Counted from the first letter of the stretch, positions 23,879 to 32,711 are shown. The stretch is DNA of 64,000 nucleotides from Streptomyces violascens (GCF_014649955.1 NZ_BMUA01000026.1:1-64000); one strand, 5' to 3'. The notes: generated by a model from the sequence alone, not told the origin. Made by a program: numbers and translations.

Positions 23879-24447
23879 CCGAGGTGCGGCCCAGTCAGCG
23901 CATGCGAGACCTCGGAGTCGTCCAGCACGGCGCCCCAGCCCTGTACACCCCCTCAACGGCTTTTGACCTGCCCGCCGAAAGGGCCACCGCCGAACTCGTC
24001 ATCGACCAGCTCACCGAGGCGATGGATCGCATCGCCCGCGCCCACGACTTCTCCGGCAAAGGCATGGGGCTGGCCGCACCGCAGATCAACATCGCCCACG
24101 CCGCCGCCGCGGTACGGCCCGCCGCTCCTGGCGCCGAGACGCTCGTTCTCCTCAACCCCCGCATCACCGCGTCCTCCGACGAGATTGACGAGCAGTACGA
24201 AGGCTGCCTCAGCTTCTTCGACGTCCGCGGCGTGGTGCCCCGCCCTCTGCGGATCACCGTCGAAACCACCGCGCTGGATGGCAGCAAGGTCACCACCGTG
24301 TACGAGCGCGGGCTCGCCCGCCTCGTCCAGCACGAGGTCGATCATCTTGAGGGGCATCTGTACATTGCCCGCATGCGTCCGGGAGTCGACCCGATCCCTG
24401 TCGAGGAGTACCGGCAAACCGGCCGCGCCTGGGCCTACGACCAGTGA
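23875..24447 (+). CDS. def: Peptide deformylase
   Basis: 190 residues; ATGA overlap with the XRE gene. All three deformylase motifs are present: G-M-G-L-A-A-P-Q (63-70), E-G-C-L-S (109-113) with metal ligand C111, and Q-H-E-V-D-H-L-E-G (152-160) with H153, E154 and H157. The enzyme removes N-formyl groups from nascent proteins. Since a housekeeping copy is expected elsewhere, a copy tied to a regulator beside a biosynthetic cluster may be a resistant second version or act on the cluster peptide; this is inference. Confidence 0.92.
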   Translation: MTEVRPSQRMRDLGVVQHGAPALYTPSTAFDLPAERATAELVIDQLTEAMDRIARAHDFSGKGMGLAAPQINIAHAAAAVRPAAPGAETLVLLNPRITASSDEIDEQYEGCLSFFDVRGVVPRPLRITVETTALDGSKVTTVYERGLARLVQHEVDHLEGHLYIARMRPGVDPIPVEEYRQTGRAWAYDQ

Positions 24448-24505
24448 CACCTGAACCGGCTCCGGGGCGGGAGGCCACCAGGGCCCTCCGGCTCCTGCGG
24501 CCGCC

Positions 24506-25288
24506 TCATGCAGCCCGTTGCACAGAGGGTTCAGCCCGCAGCTCTAGCTCAGCAACACCCTTCAACCATGCATGAGTCCGAGAATCGAACTCTGCTTGAT
24601 CACGGTACGTTTCTTCGGCGCTCCACTGCCCGTCGTGGACGCGGCGGTGATACACAACATCGGGCAGCAGTTCCCCGGCAGCGCGTGCACACACGCCAAG
24701 CACGAAGCTGTAGTCCTCCCCTTTGTGGAGACCGCCGTGTCCAACTGCACGCGCAAGGGCCGTGTCGGTGAGCAGCATGCAGTGCCCCAGGGGCGGCTTA
24801 CTGGCGAGCGGGTCCGGCCAGTACGACAACACCTCACCGGCCGCGAGCGGCCCGACGGGGGTCGGGCACATCCACGTCGACAGGTTCCCGGAGCGGGGGT
24901 CCCAGTCGGCCGACCGGCCAGCGACCCAGCGCAGTCCGGCGGCGACGGCGTGCTCGTTCCTGATTGCCAAGCTCAACGGGGTGGCGAGCCGGTCGTCATC
25001 GTCTGCGAAGGCACAACGGGGAGCGTCGACATAGTTCAAGGCGGTGTTTCGGGCGGGCGCCGGCCCGGGCCCGGGCCTGGCGATCACTTTGACCCGGGGG
25101 TCCCTCGTGATCGCCCGCGGTATGAGATCGGGGTTGGCCTGGGGGCCGTTGGGCGCAACGATCCACTGCCAGGTGACCTCCTCCTGGGCACGGAGGCTCT
25201 CGTAGAGCTCCTCGAGGAATGGCAGGCGTGTGGGGTTCAAGCCCGTCGGGGTGATGACGGCAACGGCAGGCTGGGCAGGGCTGGGCAT
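24506..25288 (-). CDS. Family 2-type glycosyltransferase
   Basis: 260 residues from ATG 25288, with GGAGAAG upstream; the longer frame to 25369 is arginine-rich and unlikely. The GT-A fold is visible: A-V-I-T-P-T-G strand, V-A-P-N-G-P, R-N-T-A-L-N-Y, and the metal-binding run A-F-A-D-D-D-D-R-L (about 93-101). A second acidic H-K-G-E-D-Y-S-F motif near residue 190 resembles the ED catalytic base region. It is the last gene of the leftward group starting with the MFS gene at 30434. Confidence 0.8.
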   Translation of the reverse strand: MPSPAQPAVAVITPTGLNPTRLPFLEELYESLRAQEEVTWQWIVAPNGPQANPDLIPRAITRDPRVKVIARPGPGPAPARNTALNYVDAPRCAFADDDDRLATPLSLAIRNEHAVAAGLRWVAGRSADWDPRSGNLSTWMCPTPVGPLAAGEVLSYWPDPLASKPPLGHCMLLTDTALARAVGHGGLHKGEDYSFVLGVCARAAGELLPDVVYHRRVHDGQWSAEETYRDQAEFDSRTHAWLKGVAELELRAEPSVQRAA

Positions 25289-25314
25289 GGATCTTCTCCG
25301 TGGGCGAGTGGGCA

Positions 25315-25689
25315 CTACGCGGCGCGGCGCGGCACGTGGGATGAGGTGGCTCCGGGCCTTTGGGACCACGGTCCGATGACGTGGCGGGCGGGCAGGTGAA
25401 TCAGGTGGAGGCCGGGGGGCAGTGATGCCTGGAAGTCCTGGAGTTCGGTGCGGCTGGGGGGCGCGGTGGGCGCTCGGGCGGCTGCGGCTTCGAGGATCGC
25501 AGGCGCTTCGGCTTCCTCGCTCAGTGGGCCGGTCCAGCGCAGGACGAGCATTCCGTGGTGGTCGTCAGTCTGCTGCTCGGGTGGGCCGGGGTGTACGGGC
25601 TGGTACCACCGGTGGACTTGGTCGAGGACGACGATCGGGTAGATCGCTCCGATGCCGTAGTGGGCGGCCTGAACTTCGTGCTGGGTCAA
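25315..25689 (-). CDS. Small hypothetical protein
   Basis: 124 residues from TTG 25689, which has AGGAG about seven bases upstream; a farther in-frame ATG at 25740 has no such site. The sequence runs V-Q-A-A-H-Y-G-I-G-A-I-Y-P-I-V-V-L-D-Q-V-H, then M-L-V-L-R-W-T-G-P, and ends in L-P-A-R-H-V-I-G-P-W. No known motif. It sits 26 bp before the glycosyltransferase and probably shares its transcript. Confidence 0.55.
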   Translation of the reverse strand: MTQHEVQAAHYGIGAIYPIVVLDQVHRWYQPVHPGPPEQQTDDHHGMLVLRWTGPLSEEAEAPAILEAAAARAPTAPPSRTELQDFQASLPPGLHLIHLPARHVIGPWSQRPGATSSHVPRRAA

Positions 25690-25781
25690 CTCGTCGCTCC
25701 TTAATGGGTGTTGGTTCCGTCGCTGGTGTGGATGGGGCACGTCGGCGCCGTGTCGGCGGGGCGCTGGGCCGGGTGGTCAGG

Positions 25782-26507
25782 TCAGTGGGAGGGGGCTTCG
25801 ACGACGTTGGTGGGCGTCGTGGCGCCGACGGGCTTGCCGAAGTCCGAGTAGGTGATGTCACCCGCCTCGGTGTTGTCGGAGCTGTCCACGGACAGGAGGT
25901 TGGAGGTGCCATCGGCCGAGACGAGGTAAGTCATCGGCTTGCCGCCGGACACGAGCTCTACGGGGACGGCTCGGTGGCCTCCCGTCTCCCGGATCGCCTT
26001 CTTGGTCATGGTGGTCGAGGCGGTGTAGGGGTGGGTGAACTGCTCCTGGTGGCAGTAGCTGGCCAGGGCCTTCATCAGGGCGTTATCCCGGGTGCCGTGG
26101 ATCCACTGCGCGTCGGGGACTTGGTTATCGAGTTCCTTGGCCAGGGTCTGGTCGAGCTTGGCGAAGATGTCGCTGCCCTTGACGACGATCTCGAAGGAGC
26201 CTCGCTGCTTCTTGTCGACCGTGCCGGTGCACTCGGTGGCGGACAGCCGCAGGTCGGTGACGGCGTCCGAGCGGTCCATGCGTTCGCGGAACGACCCTGC
26301 CTCGGCGTTCGTTCGCATCGCCTTGTTGTAGATGTCGGCGGCGGGCAGCTCTTCGATGCCGTTCGCCTTGGCCGGGGGTGCCATTGGGGCCTGCTCGGTC
26401 GACTTGGACGTGCCGGCGGAGTCGTTGTTGCACGCCGTCAGGGTCAGTAGGACGGCCGTGCAGGCGAGAGCGGCGAGCGGCAGGCGACGGGCAGTGGAGT
26501 TGTTCAT
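25782..26507 (-). CDS. Secreted lipoprotein, unknown function
   Basis: 241 residues from ATG 26507. The signal peptide has a basic start (A-R-R-L), a hydrophobic core and a lipobox L-T-A-C with C26 as the lipidated cysteine, so it should be anchored on the outer face of the membrane. The mature part is a mixed alpha/beta domain, two cysteines apart from the lipid cysteine (T-E-C-T-G and S-Y-C-H) that could form a disulfide. It lies 47 bp after the PTS gene on the same strand. Confidence 0.75.
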   Translation of the reverse strand: MNNSTARRLPLAALACTAVLLTLTACNNDSAGTSKSTEQAPMAPPAKANGIEELPAADIYNKAMRTNAEAGSFRERMDRSDAVTDLRLSATECTGTVDKKQRGSFEIVVKGSDIFAKLDQTLAKELDNQVPDAQWIHGTRDNALMKALASYCHQEQFTHPYTASTTMTKKAIRETGGHRAVPVELVSGGKPMTYLVSADGTSNLLSVDSSDNTEAGDITYSDFGKPVGATTPTNVVEAPSH

Positions 26508-26554
26508 CGTGGTTGTCTCCAGGTGCGGGATGGCTGGGTAGGGGTGGGGACGAG

Positions 26555-27814
26555 TCAGGGTCGGGGACACGAAGGGCTCTCGGTGCGGGTGTCATCGGGT
26601 GGAGCGGGGGTGCGGCCGGGGGTGCGCAGGTTGAAGCGCGTGATCGCGAATCGGAAGATCATGTAGTAGAGGGCGCCGTAGGCGAGGGCGAGGGGCAGCA
26701 GGAGCAACGGGCGTTGGGAGATTGAGTAGTTGAGGACGTAGTCGATCGCTCCGGCGCTGAAGACGAAGCCCGCATGGATGTCGAGGAGGTTGACGATCGC
26801 GAGGCTGAGCCCGGTGAGCACCGCGTGTACCAGGTAGAGCGGGAAGGCCACGAAAACGAACGTCAACTCGATGGGCTCCGAGACCCCTGCGAGGCAGCAA
26901 ATTGAGGCCGCGGGCAGTAGCAGGGCGCCGACACGGCGGCGGTGCTCGGGCAGTGCGCTGCGCCACATGGCCAGGGCGGCGGCGGGCAGGCCGGCCATGT
27001 AGACAGGGAAGAAGCCGCCCATGAACACGCCGGCTTCCGGACTGTGTTTCTCGATGAAGCAGGGGACGTCACCTTTCACGCCGCCCCCGCAGTCGCCGGT
27101 CAGGTACCAGGCCACGGCGTTGAGAGGCTGGTGCATGCCGATGGGGCCCAGGAGGCGGTTGAGGAACCCGAAGACTCCCCCGCCGAGGACCGCGTGGTCC
27201 GAGATGGTGGCCGCGGAGGCGGTGAGTGCTCGTTCCACGGTGGGGTAGGCGAGCCCGAGCAGGGTGCCGACGGTGAGGGCGGCGAGGGCGACGATCCCGT
27301 AGGCGGCGAACGGGGGAATGCGGCGGCGTCCGGTGGTGACGCGCTTCCAGATGGCCATGGCCAGCAAGGCGCCGACGATCCCGGCGAGCGCCCCGTAGGG
27401 CCATCGGGCGGGCGGGGCGTCGAGTTGGTCGGCTGGCAGCGGGTTGAGGACGAGGACGACTTTGGCGAGGACCAGGTAGGAGATGAGGCAGGCCAGCACG
27501 GGGCCGGCGACGTCCTTGGCGCGGTTCAAACCCAAGGCGATCCCGACGGCGAACAGGGCCGGGAGGTGATCGAGGACGGCGGCGCCCGCTCCGGAGATGA
27601 CCGCGGCCGCGGTGTGCAGGTGCTGGTAGCGGCCCAGGAGGTCGTCTTGCCCGAGGCGTAGGAGCAGGCCGGCGGCGGGCATCGCGGCGATCGGCAGGGC
27701 GAGGCCCTGGCCCATGCGGCGCAGCCGCGCCGTGAGCGTGGTCGGGTCTGCCGGTGCGGCGTTGTCGCTGCGGTGCGGGGCGGTCTTGGTTCGGGTGAAG
27801 GGCAGGGTCACCAC
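26555..27814 (-). CDS. PTS EIIC permease, glucose/N-acetylglucosamine type
   Basis: 419 residues; GTG with GGAGG eight bases upstream. About ten membrane spans. Typical EIIC marks are A-L-P-I-A-A-M-P-A-A-G-L-L-L-R-L-G at the start, G-P-I-G-M-H-Q-P-L-N-A-V, F-M-G-G-F-F-P-V-Y-M-A-G-L-P and L-A-G-V-S-E-P-I-E-L-T-F, which resemble NagE/PtsG permeases. No EIIB or EIIA domain is fused or nearby, so phosphotransfer would need a separate EIIB. Its place among ATP-grasp, MFS and lipoprotein genes is unusual for a sugar-uptake gene. Confidence 0.85.
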   Translation of the reverse strand: MVTLPFTRTKTAPHRSDNAAPADPTTLTARLRRMGQGLALPIAAMPAAGLLLRLGQDDLLGRYQHLHTAAAVISGAGAAVLDHLPALFAVGIALGLNRAKDVAGPVLACLISYLVLAKVVLVLNPLPADQLDAPPARWPYGALAGIVGALLAMAIWKRVTTGRRRIPPFAAYGIVALAALTVGTLLGLAYPTVERALTASAATISDHAVLGGGVFGFLNRLLGPIGMHQPLNAVAWYLTGDCGGGVKGDVPCFIEKHSPEAGVFMGGFFPVYMAGLPAAALAMWRSALPEHRRRVGALLLPAASICCLAGVSEPIELTFVFVAFPLYLVHAVLTGLSLAIVNLLDIHAGFVFSAGAIDYVLNYSISQRPLLLLPLALAYGALYYMIFRFAITRFNLRTPGRTPAPPDDTRTESPSCPRP

Positions 27815-27911
27815 GTTGTCGGCCTCCGGTCGTCGTACGGCGGGTGGAGGTGCCGTGGTGCGGTGGCGGCCAGGGCGCGGGGCATGGTGGTGGCTCCTGA
27901 GACGGGTCGGG

Positions 27912-29174
27912 TCAGCGCACGCAGGCGGTGGTGCGGACGGGTTCGGCGATGTGCACGGTGAGGCTCTGCAGCACCTGGTCGAGGCGTGCCTGGCAGGCGT
28001 CGGGGTTGGGGCCGCTGACGATGGCGTGGGCGAGGCGGTCGTTGATGGTGCTGTGCGGGCCGGCGGCTACAACGTCGCCCGACTGCCGTGTCCAGACCAG
28101 GCGTTCGAGCCAGTCGGCGGTGAACGCGCGGGTGTGGGCGGCCTGGACGGGGCCGGTGACGGTCGGGTAGCGGAACTCGATCGCTGCGCTCTGCGCGACG
28201 GACTCGGCAAGGTCGGGGGTGTCGCCGGTGGCCAGGGCGGCCTGGGCCTGCGGGAGGGAGATGCCGGTCGCGAGGTGGACGAGGCGCGGGATGAGGTCGC
28301 CGCCGAGGCGGGCGTTGATCTCGATGATGCGCGGGCCCTGGCGGGTGAGGCGTGCCTCGACGTGCAGGATCCCGGTGGTGATGCCGACCGCTTTGATGGC
28401 GGAGGTGACGACGTGGCGGAGGGCCGGGTCGTCGAGGAGCGGGTCGGTGGCGTCGACGAGGTGGCCGGTCTCCAGGAACGCCGGCTCGGAGCCGAGCCGT
28501 TTGCGGGTGATCGCGGCGATGTGTACGTCACCGAAGCCGCGGACTGCGCACTCGACACTGATCTCGGGGCCGTGGAGGTACTCCTCGACCAGGACGCCGG
28601 CGACCGCACTCGCCTCCAAGCCGATCAGGGTCGCGGCGGCGGCGTTGTCGTAGTGGGCGCTGACGTGCTCGCGGTAGTCAGCGCGATGGACGCCGGCGCT
28701 GCCGCCCAGGCCGCGGGGCTTGATGACGACGGGGTAGCCGATGGCGTCGGCGGCCGCGACTGCTTCGTCGGCGCTGTTGACGAGGACGGATCGGGCGGAG
28801 GGAACGCCGTGCTCGGCGAGGAGTTGGCGGGTGCGGGCCTTGTCGCGGCAGGCGGCGACGGCGCCTGGGGCGGCGCCGGGCAGACCCAGTTCCTTGGCCA
28901 GGCGGGCGACGAGCTCGACGTGGTGCTCGAGGTAGGTGGTGACGCCGGTGATGGGCTGGCGCAGGGCGATCTCGGTGACCGCGCGGTGGGCGGCTTGGTG
29001 GTCGTGCAGGTCGACGGTGACCGTGTCGGTGACGTAGGGGCGGGTCCAGGCAGGCGGCTGGTGGTCGAGGAGGACGAGGTGGTGACGGGCGGCGAACTCC
29101 TGCAGGAGGAACGAGCGGTAGGCGCGGTCGCCGGCGCCCAGGACGAGCAGGACGGGCCGGGTGTGGTGGTTCAT
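27912..29174 (-). CDS. ATP-grasp ligase
   Basis: 420 residues; ATG with AGGAG five bases upstream. N-terminal L-V-L-G-A-G-D pre-ATP-grasp domain, then D-K-A-R-T-R-Q-L-L, Y-P-V-V-I-K-P-R-G-L-G-G-S-A-G-V (ATP lysine and glycine loop), V-E-E-Y-L-H-G-P-E-I-S-V-E, and the metal site I-I-E-I-N-A-R-L-G-G-D-L-I-P. This is the set seen in carboxylate-amine ligases such as dipeptide and amino-acid ligases. The substrate pair is not evident. The MFS gene starts 12 bp upstream of it in the same operon, a common ligase-plus-exporter pairing. Confidence 0.88.
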   Translation of the reverse strand: MNHHTRPVLLVLGAGDRAYRSFLLQEFAARHHLVLLDHQPPAWTRPYVTDTVTVDLHDHQAAHRAVTEIALRQPITGVTTYLEHHVELVARLAKELGLPGAAPGAVAACRDKARTRQLLAEHGVPSARSVLVNSADEAVAAADAIGYPVVIKPRGLGGSAGVHRADYREHVSAHYDNAAAATLIGLEASAVAGVLVEEYLHGPEISVECAVRGFGDVHIAAITRKRLGSEPAFLETGHLVDATDPLLDDPALRHVVTSAIKAVGITTGILHVEARLTRQGPRIIEINARLGGDLIPRLVHLATGISLPQAQAALATGDTPDLAESVAQSAAIEFRYPTVTGPVQAAHTRAFTADWLERLVWTRQSGDVVAAGPHSTINDRLAHAIVSGPNPDACQARLDQVLQSLTVHIAEPVRTTACVR

Positions 29175-29186
29175 CGTGGCTCCTGG

Positions 29187-30434
29187 TCAGCGGTGGTTGG
29201 GTACGGGGTGGGCACGGTGGATAAGCGCGGCCAGGGGCCAGGCCAGAGCGGCGCCGAGGGCGCCGACGGTGATGGTGGTGAGGGCGGCGAGTTCGCCGCC
29301 GCCGTGGGTGAGCGCCCATCCGGCGAGGGCAGGGGCGATAATGACGGCGCCGGCCAGGGTCGTTCCCCAGATCCCCGCGTACAGGCCGCGGGCGGTGGGC
29401 GGGGAGAGGCGGTTGAGGAGGTCGGACGCGGCGACGAAGACGACTATCTCGCCGGGGACGGCGAGGGCGGCGGTCGCGGCGTAGCCGAGGGTGGTGGAGG
29501 CGAATCCGGCGGCGCCCATACTCGCGCCCAGGGCGAGGGAGCTCGCGGCGAACAGGCCGGTCATCGGCTTCGGGCCGTCGGCCTGGCGGCTGAGCCAGCG
29601 GTTGAGGAGCGGGGAGACCAGCAGGACCGCTCCCGCGTTCGCGGTCTGGGTCCAGCCGTAGGCGGCGGCGTCGAGTCCGTCTTCGGCCATGAGCATCGGC
29701 AGGGAGGAGAACAGGCTCGCGGCGCAGGTCAGCGCGCACAGGCTGGCCAGGAGCAGCAGCCACAGCCCACGATCGGTGAGCGCGGCACGGTAGTTGGCGG
29801 GCCGGGGAGCGTCGGGGTCGGGGTGCGGGTCGGCCGGCAGGAAGCGCCACACCAGGAGCGCGAACAGGGTGCAGGCACCGGCGTTGATCCAGATCAGGGC
29901 CTGGATGCCGAGCGGGCCGGCGAGCATGCCCCCGGCGGTTCCGGCGACGGCGGCGCCGACGTTGACGGCGAAGTGCCTCCAGGCGTTCACGGAGGCACGG
30001 ACGCCGTCCTCGGGGAAGGTGTCAGCGATCTCGGCGGTGAACACCGGGCGGGAGGCGTCGTAGACGATGCCGGCGGTGAAGGTCGCCGCGAACAGGGCGG
30101 GAACGGCGTGGGCTTGGGCGAGCAGGGGCAAGGCGGCCGCGGCGAGCAGCATGGCCGTGATGAGGGTGGCGCGGTGGCCGATCCGGTCGGCGAGCCACCC
30201 GCACAGCACGGAACCCGCCAGCCAGCCCGCGCCGAAGACGGCGAGGATGGCGCTGACGGTCCCGGTGGAAAGGTGCAGGTCGTGCAGGCGGTACGGCAGG
30301 AACGGGTAGGTGAATCCGAAGCCCCTGGCGAGGAAGGTGCCGACCATCAGCGTCCAGATCGCCGCCGGCCATCGGCGTGTGGCTCCGGTCCCGGCCCGGT
30401 CCGGTCGCACGACCGGCGCGGCAGTGGTGGACAC
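29187..30434 (-). CDS. MFS transporter
   Basis: 415 residues; GTG with GGAG five bases upstream. About twelve membrane spans; motif A appears as G-W-L-A-D-R-I-G-H-R-A after span 2. The two halves are joined by a loop with P-A-D-P-H-P-D-P-D. It is the first gene of the leftward group and is followed after 12 bp by the ATP-grasp ligase, so export of a ligase product is a reasonable guess. Confidence 0.85.
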   Translation of the reverse strand: MSTTAAPVVRPDRAGTGATRRWPAAIWTLMVGTFLARGFGFTYPFLPYRLHDLHLSTGTVSAILAVFGAGWLAGSVLCGWLADRIGHRATLITAMLLAAAALPLLAQAHAVPALFAATFTAGIVYDASRPVFTAEIADTFPEDGVRASVNAWRHFAVNVGAAVAGTAGGMLAGPLGIQALIWINAGACTLFALLVWRFLPADPHPDPDAPRPANYRAALTDRGLWLLLLASLCALTCAASLFSSLPMLMAEDGLDAAAYGWTQTANAGAVLLVSPLLNRWLSRQADGPKPMTGLFAASSLALGASMGAAGFASTTLGYAATAALAVPGEIVVFVAASDLLNRLSPPTARGLYAGIWGTTLAGAVIIAPALAGWALTHGGGELAALTTITVGALGAALAWPLAALIHRAHPVPNHR

Positions 30435-30491
30435 ACAGACTCCAGCTAGGTTGCGGCGCTGATGGGCGGCGCCATGCAGATGCGAAGAGGC

Positions 30492-30524
30492 GGGGGTGCC
30501 GCCGACGTGGGAGGCGGCACCCCC
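30492..30524. terminator. Hairpin upstream of the MFS operon
   Basis: GGGGGTGCCGCC (30492-30503) pairs perfectly with GGCGGCACCCCC (30513-30524), nine-base loop. It would stop transcripts from the SH3 gene before they reach the MFS operon. Confidence 0.7.
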
Positions 30525-30610
30525 TGGTTGGCCAGGACAGGCCCGCTCTCGCAGGACGAGGAGCAGGACCGGGCGCCGCTTCGGGGCTGAAGGGCGGTCC
30601 TCGGCCGGGG

Positions 30611-30642
30611 CCCGGCCGGGCAGGGGGTAGTGCCCGGCCGGG
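30611..30642 (-). terminator. Hairpin after the SH3-domain gene
   Basis: CCCGGCCGGGCA (30611-30622) and TGCCCGGCCGGG (30631-30642) form a 12-bp stem with an eight-base loop, about 47 bp beyond the stop at 30689. Confidence 0.7.
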
Positions 30643-30688
30643 GGTCCAGGACGGCGGCGTCAGCCGCGGGCCAGGAAGCTGTGGCCGG

Positions 30689-31066
30689 TCAGTCGAGCTG
30701 CATGTAGACGCACTGCTCGAGGTACTTCTTGTGGACCCAGCCGGTGGTGCCCTTCTTGATGCCGGTCTTCGAATTGTGATCGAGCTTGATCTTGATCCAG
30801 TCGCCGCTGCGGCCGACCTTCGTGCCGGAGTCGCTCCAGCGGTAAAGCAGCCCGAGCGACCGGTAGTTCGTGCTCGGTCCGCTGCGGAGGTTGACCGCCT
30901 TGCCGGTCACCGACCAGGTCGGGCAGGTATTCGCTGCGGCAAGCGTTGCCGGCGCCTGCGCGGGGGTGCTCGCGAGGGCGGATGGGGCGGCCGCCAGGGT
31001 GACCGCGGCCCCCATTGTGATGGTGGCGACCGCGATGCCTGCGCGGCCTATGAACTTGGCCTGCAT
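30689..31066 (-). CDS. Secreted SH3-domain protein
   Basis: 125 residues from ATG 31066, with AGGAG upstream; the in-frame extension to 31165 is basic and unlikely. Residues 1-32 are a Sec signal peptide (basic start, hydrophobic core, cleavage near A-L-A-S). The mature domain has the bacterial SH3 pattern: V-N-L-R-S-G-P-S-T-N-Y, a W-S-D-S-G-T-K-V strand, W-I-K-I-K and T-G-W-V-H-K-K-Y-L. Two cysteines (T-C-P and Q-C-V) may pair. Such proteins bind the cell wall in Streptomyces. Single-gene unit with two downstream hairpins. Confidence 0.8.
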   Translation of the reverse strand: MQAKFIGRAGIAVATITMGAAVTLAAAPSALASTPAQAPATLAAANTCPTWSVTGKAVNLRSGPSTNYRSLGLLYRWSDSGTKVGRSGDWIKIKLDHNSKTGIKKGTTGWVHKKYLEQCVYMQLD

Positions 31067-31654
31067 TCTTCGTCTCCTGAGCCGTGGACTGCGTTTCCCA
31101 AGGAGCCGTCCGAATTCGCGGGCAGGACGAGTTACGACGTCCCGCCTTCGAAGCGGAAAGCACACGCCCGAAAAGCTAGGAGAGTTTCCCTGTGGATAAG
31201 TTCCGGCGTTTCCCAGGCACTCGTGCGCGCCATCACAGCACGCGGATACACGAAGTTCCCGCTGGATGATTCATGGCAATTAGGAGCTTTCAGGCAACGG
31301 TTCTGATGGTCCGGCTAGCTCTGCGGACCGCTTCTAGTCCTGGACCGGTGAATTTCTGCGCCGCCCTGCACCCGCCGCGGTTCCAAAGGGACCCTGAGTT
31401 CTACTGCACACGAAAACGCAGCGGCACCCTCCCCGATATGGAGGGGATCCCTCTCACGGACGGATAGCCCGCCACCTCGTCCCCGTGCATGCGGTGCGCG
31501 GACGCGACCGGCGAAGCCCGCGCTCCTGATGGGGAGTTGACCCGAGCTGGAGCTCGGGGAACGCCAAGCGTACGCCGTGGCCTAGGAGTTGAGGCGAGCG
31601 TTGCAGTGCCTGAACCACCCGGGACGGAGAGGTTGACCTCGCTACCCTGACCTC
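31067..31654. other. Long intergenic region with a lone DnaA-box-like site
   Basis: About 590 bp between divergent genes. TGTGGATAA at 31191-31199 (TTATCCACA on the other strand) equals the consensus DnaA box, but only one copy is present. No convincing gene; frames are short and lack ribosome-binding sites. The left part must hold the SH3 gene promoter. GTTGACC and TACCCT near 31632-31650 lie close to the ATG at 31655, so that gene may have a very short leader. Confidence 0.45.
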
Positions 31655-31897
31655 ATGGCACCCCAGGGCTACGCCACGTTCTCGGCGATCTTCGCCGTGG
31701 TGGGAATCGGGCATCTCCTCACCGCAGCGAACCGGTGGACGGGCGCGCGACGGCACGCCGCCCACTACACGGCTCCGGAGATCAGCGCCCCCTTTGCCAC
31801 CCGCCGCGCCCGGATGACGTTCCACTTCCTACTGTCCGCGGGCGTCTTCTACGCGCTCGCGGGCATCTGGCTGGGCTGGCGCGCTTCGAGCGGCTGA
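31655..31897 (+). CDS. Small membrane protein
   Basis: 80 residues with two hydrophobic spans (about 8-24 and 54-73) separated by a basic loop (R-R-H-A-A-H-Y, R-R-A-R). No family recognised. There is no Shine-Dalgarno sequence in the ten bases before the ATG. Its end overlaps the end of the convergent gene by 49 bp. Confidence 0.5.
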   Translation: MAPQGYATFSAIFAVVGIGHLLTAANRWTGARRHAAHYTAPEISAPFATRRARMTFHFLLSAGVFYALAGIWLGWRASSG

Positions 31898-32256
31898 CCT
31901 TCTGCCATCTCCCGACGTTCCGCCCTGTACGCCGCCATCAGCTCGGCCACGGGTTCGCTGGTGAAGCCGTCGGCCTCCTCCAGGGCCGCGAGCGGCAGCG
32001 GATCGCCGGGGGCGTATCCAAGTGCCGGCTGCCCGGTGAGGTGCCCGCACAGGGCGTCCAGGCGCTCCATGAGGGCGGCGTGACGTTGTTGTTCCGCGGT
32101 CATGTCCTGCCACCAGTGCCAGCGCTGCGCGGCATCGTCCGGCCGGGCGGGCAGCGCACGGCGCAGGGTTTCAGCCCGGTCCGCGAGTGCCTCCCGCACC
32201 GGCAGGCGCAGCGCGCTAGTCAAGGTGTCCGATGCGGACTCCACGGTGGTTGTCAT
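31849..32256 (-). CDS. Hypothetical helical protein
   Basis: 135 residues from ATG 32256 (MTTTVESASD...). The protein is almost all helix and charged, with R-W-H-W-W-Q-D-M-T-A-E-Q-Q and an A-Y-R-A-E-R-R-E-M-A-E tail. No known domain. The longer frame to 32367 lacks support. A weak ribosome-binding site precedes the start. Confidence 0.5.
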   Translation of the reverse strand: MTTTVESASDTLTSALRLPVREALADRAETLRRALPARPDDAAQRWHWWQDMTAEQQRHAALMERLDALCGHLTGQPALGYAPGDPLPLAALEEADGFTSEPVAELMAAYRAERREMAEGQPLEARQPSQMPASA

Positions 32257-32473
32257 GCCGTCACGGTCGCACTCGGCACTGACATCGCACGGGATCCGAG
32301 CGCCGGGTGGGCCGTCTGTGTACTGGAGTGCACCCGGTCGGCTCAGCTGGCCTGTCGTCCACGGCACGCCGGACGGCCGGCGGCCCCTGGACCGCCGGCC
32401 GTGGGCACGGGCCGGTGGTGGTCAGGCTGGCGGGTGCTGGGGGCGGCGGTCCCGTCGGCGGATGTCGGGGTCG

Positions 32474-32700
32474 TCACCGGGCACGTGCGGTGGCGTAGTT
32501 CGCGTAGGGAGCCGCGTTCGGCGAGCGCTGCAGCGGGGCGTCGGCGAACTTCTCGAAGCCGCCGCCGTACTGCGTGACGACGTCGCCGAGGATGTTGGCG
32601 AGGTTCTCGGCGACCTAGGCGAAGGGATCGCCGGTGACCCACCCGGCCAGGACGCTGTCGAGGACCTCCAGGGCGCGGTGCAAAGTGCGGCTGGGAAGTC
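32474..32700 (-). pseudogene. Gene remnant with one in-frame stop
   Basis: One minus-strand frame reads T-L-H-R-A-L-E-V-L-D-S-V-L-A-G-W-V-T-G-D-P-F-A, then TAG (32615-32617), then V-A-E-N-L-A-N-I-L-G-D-V-V-T-Q-Y-G-G-G-F and on to a TGA at 32474. Amino-acid composition on both sides of the stop is protein-like and the third positions are mostly G/C. It has no start codon of its own. Likely a decayed gene; family unknown. Confidence 0.4.
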
Positions 32701-32711
32701 GTTCTGGCTGG

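Noticed and set aside
27714..30449. Very long plus-strand frame of 911 codons
   Set aside because: It lies antisense to three well-supported genes (PTS EIIC, ATP-grasp, MFS). Its glycine/aspartate/valine-rich composition is the usual shadow of high-GC genes.
31191..31199. Consensus DnaA box as an origin signal
   Set aside because: Only one copy; origins need clusters of boxes, and none is nearby.
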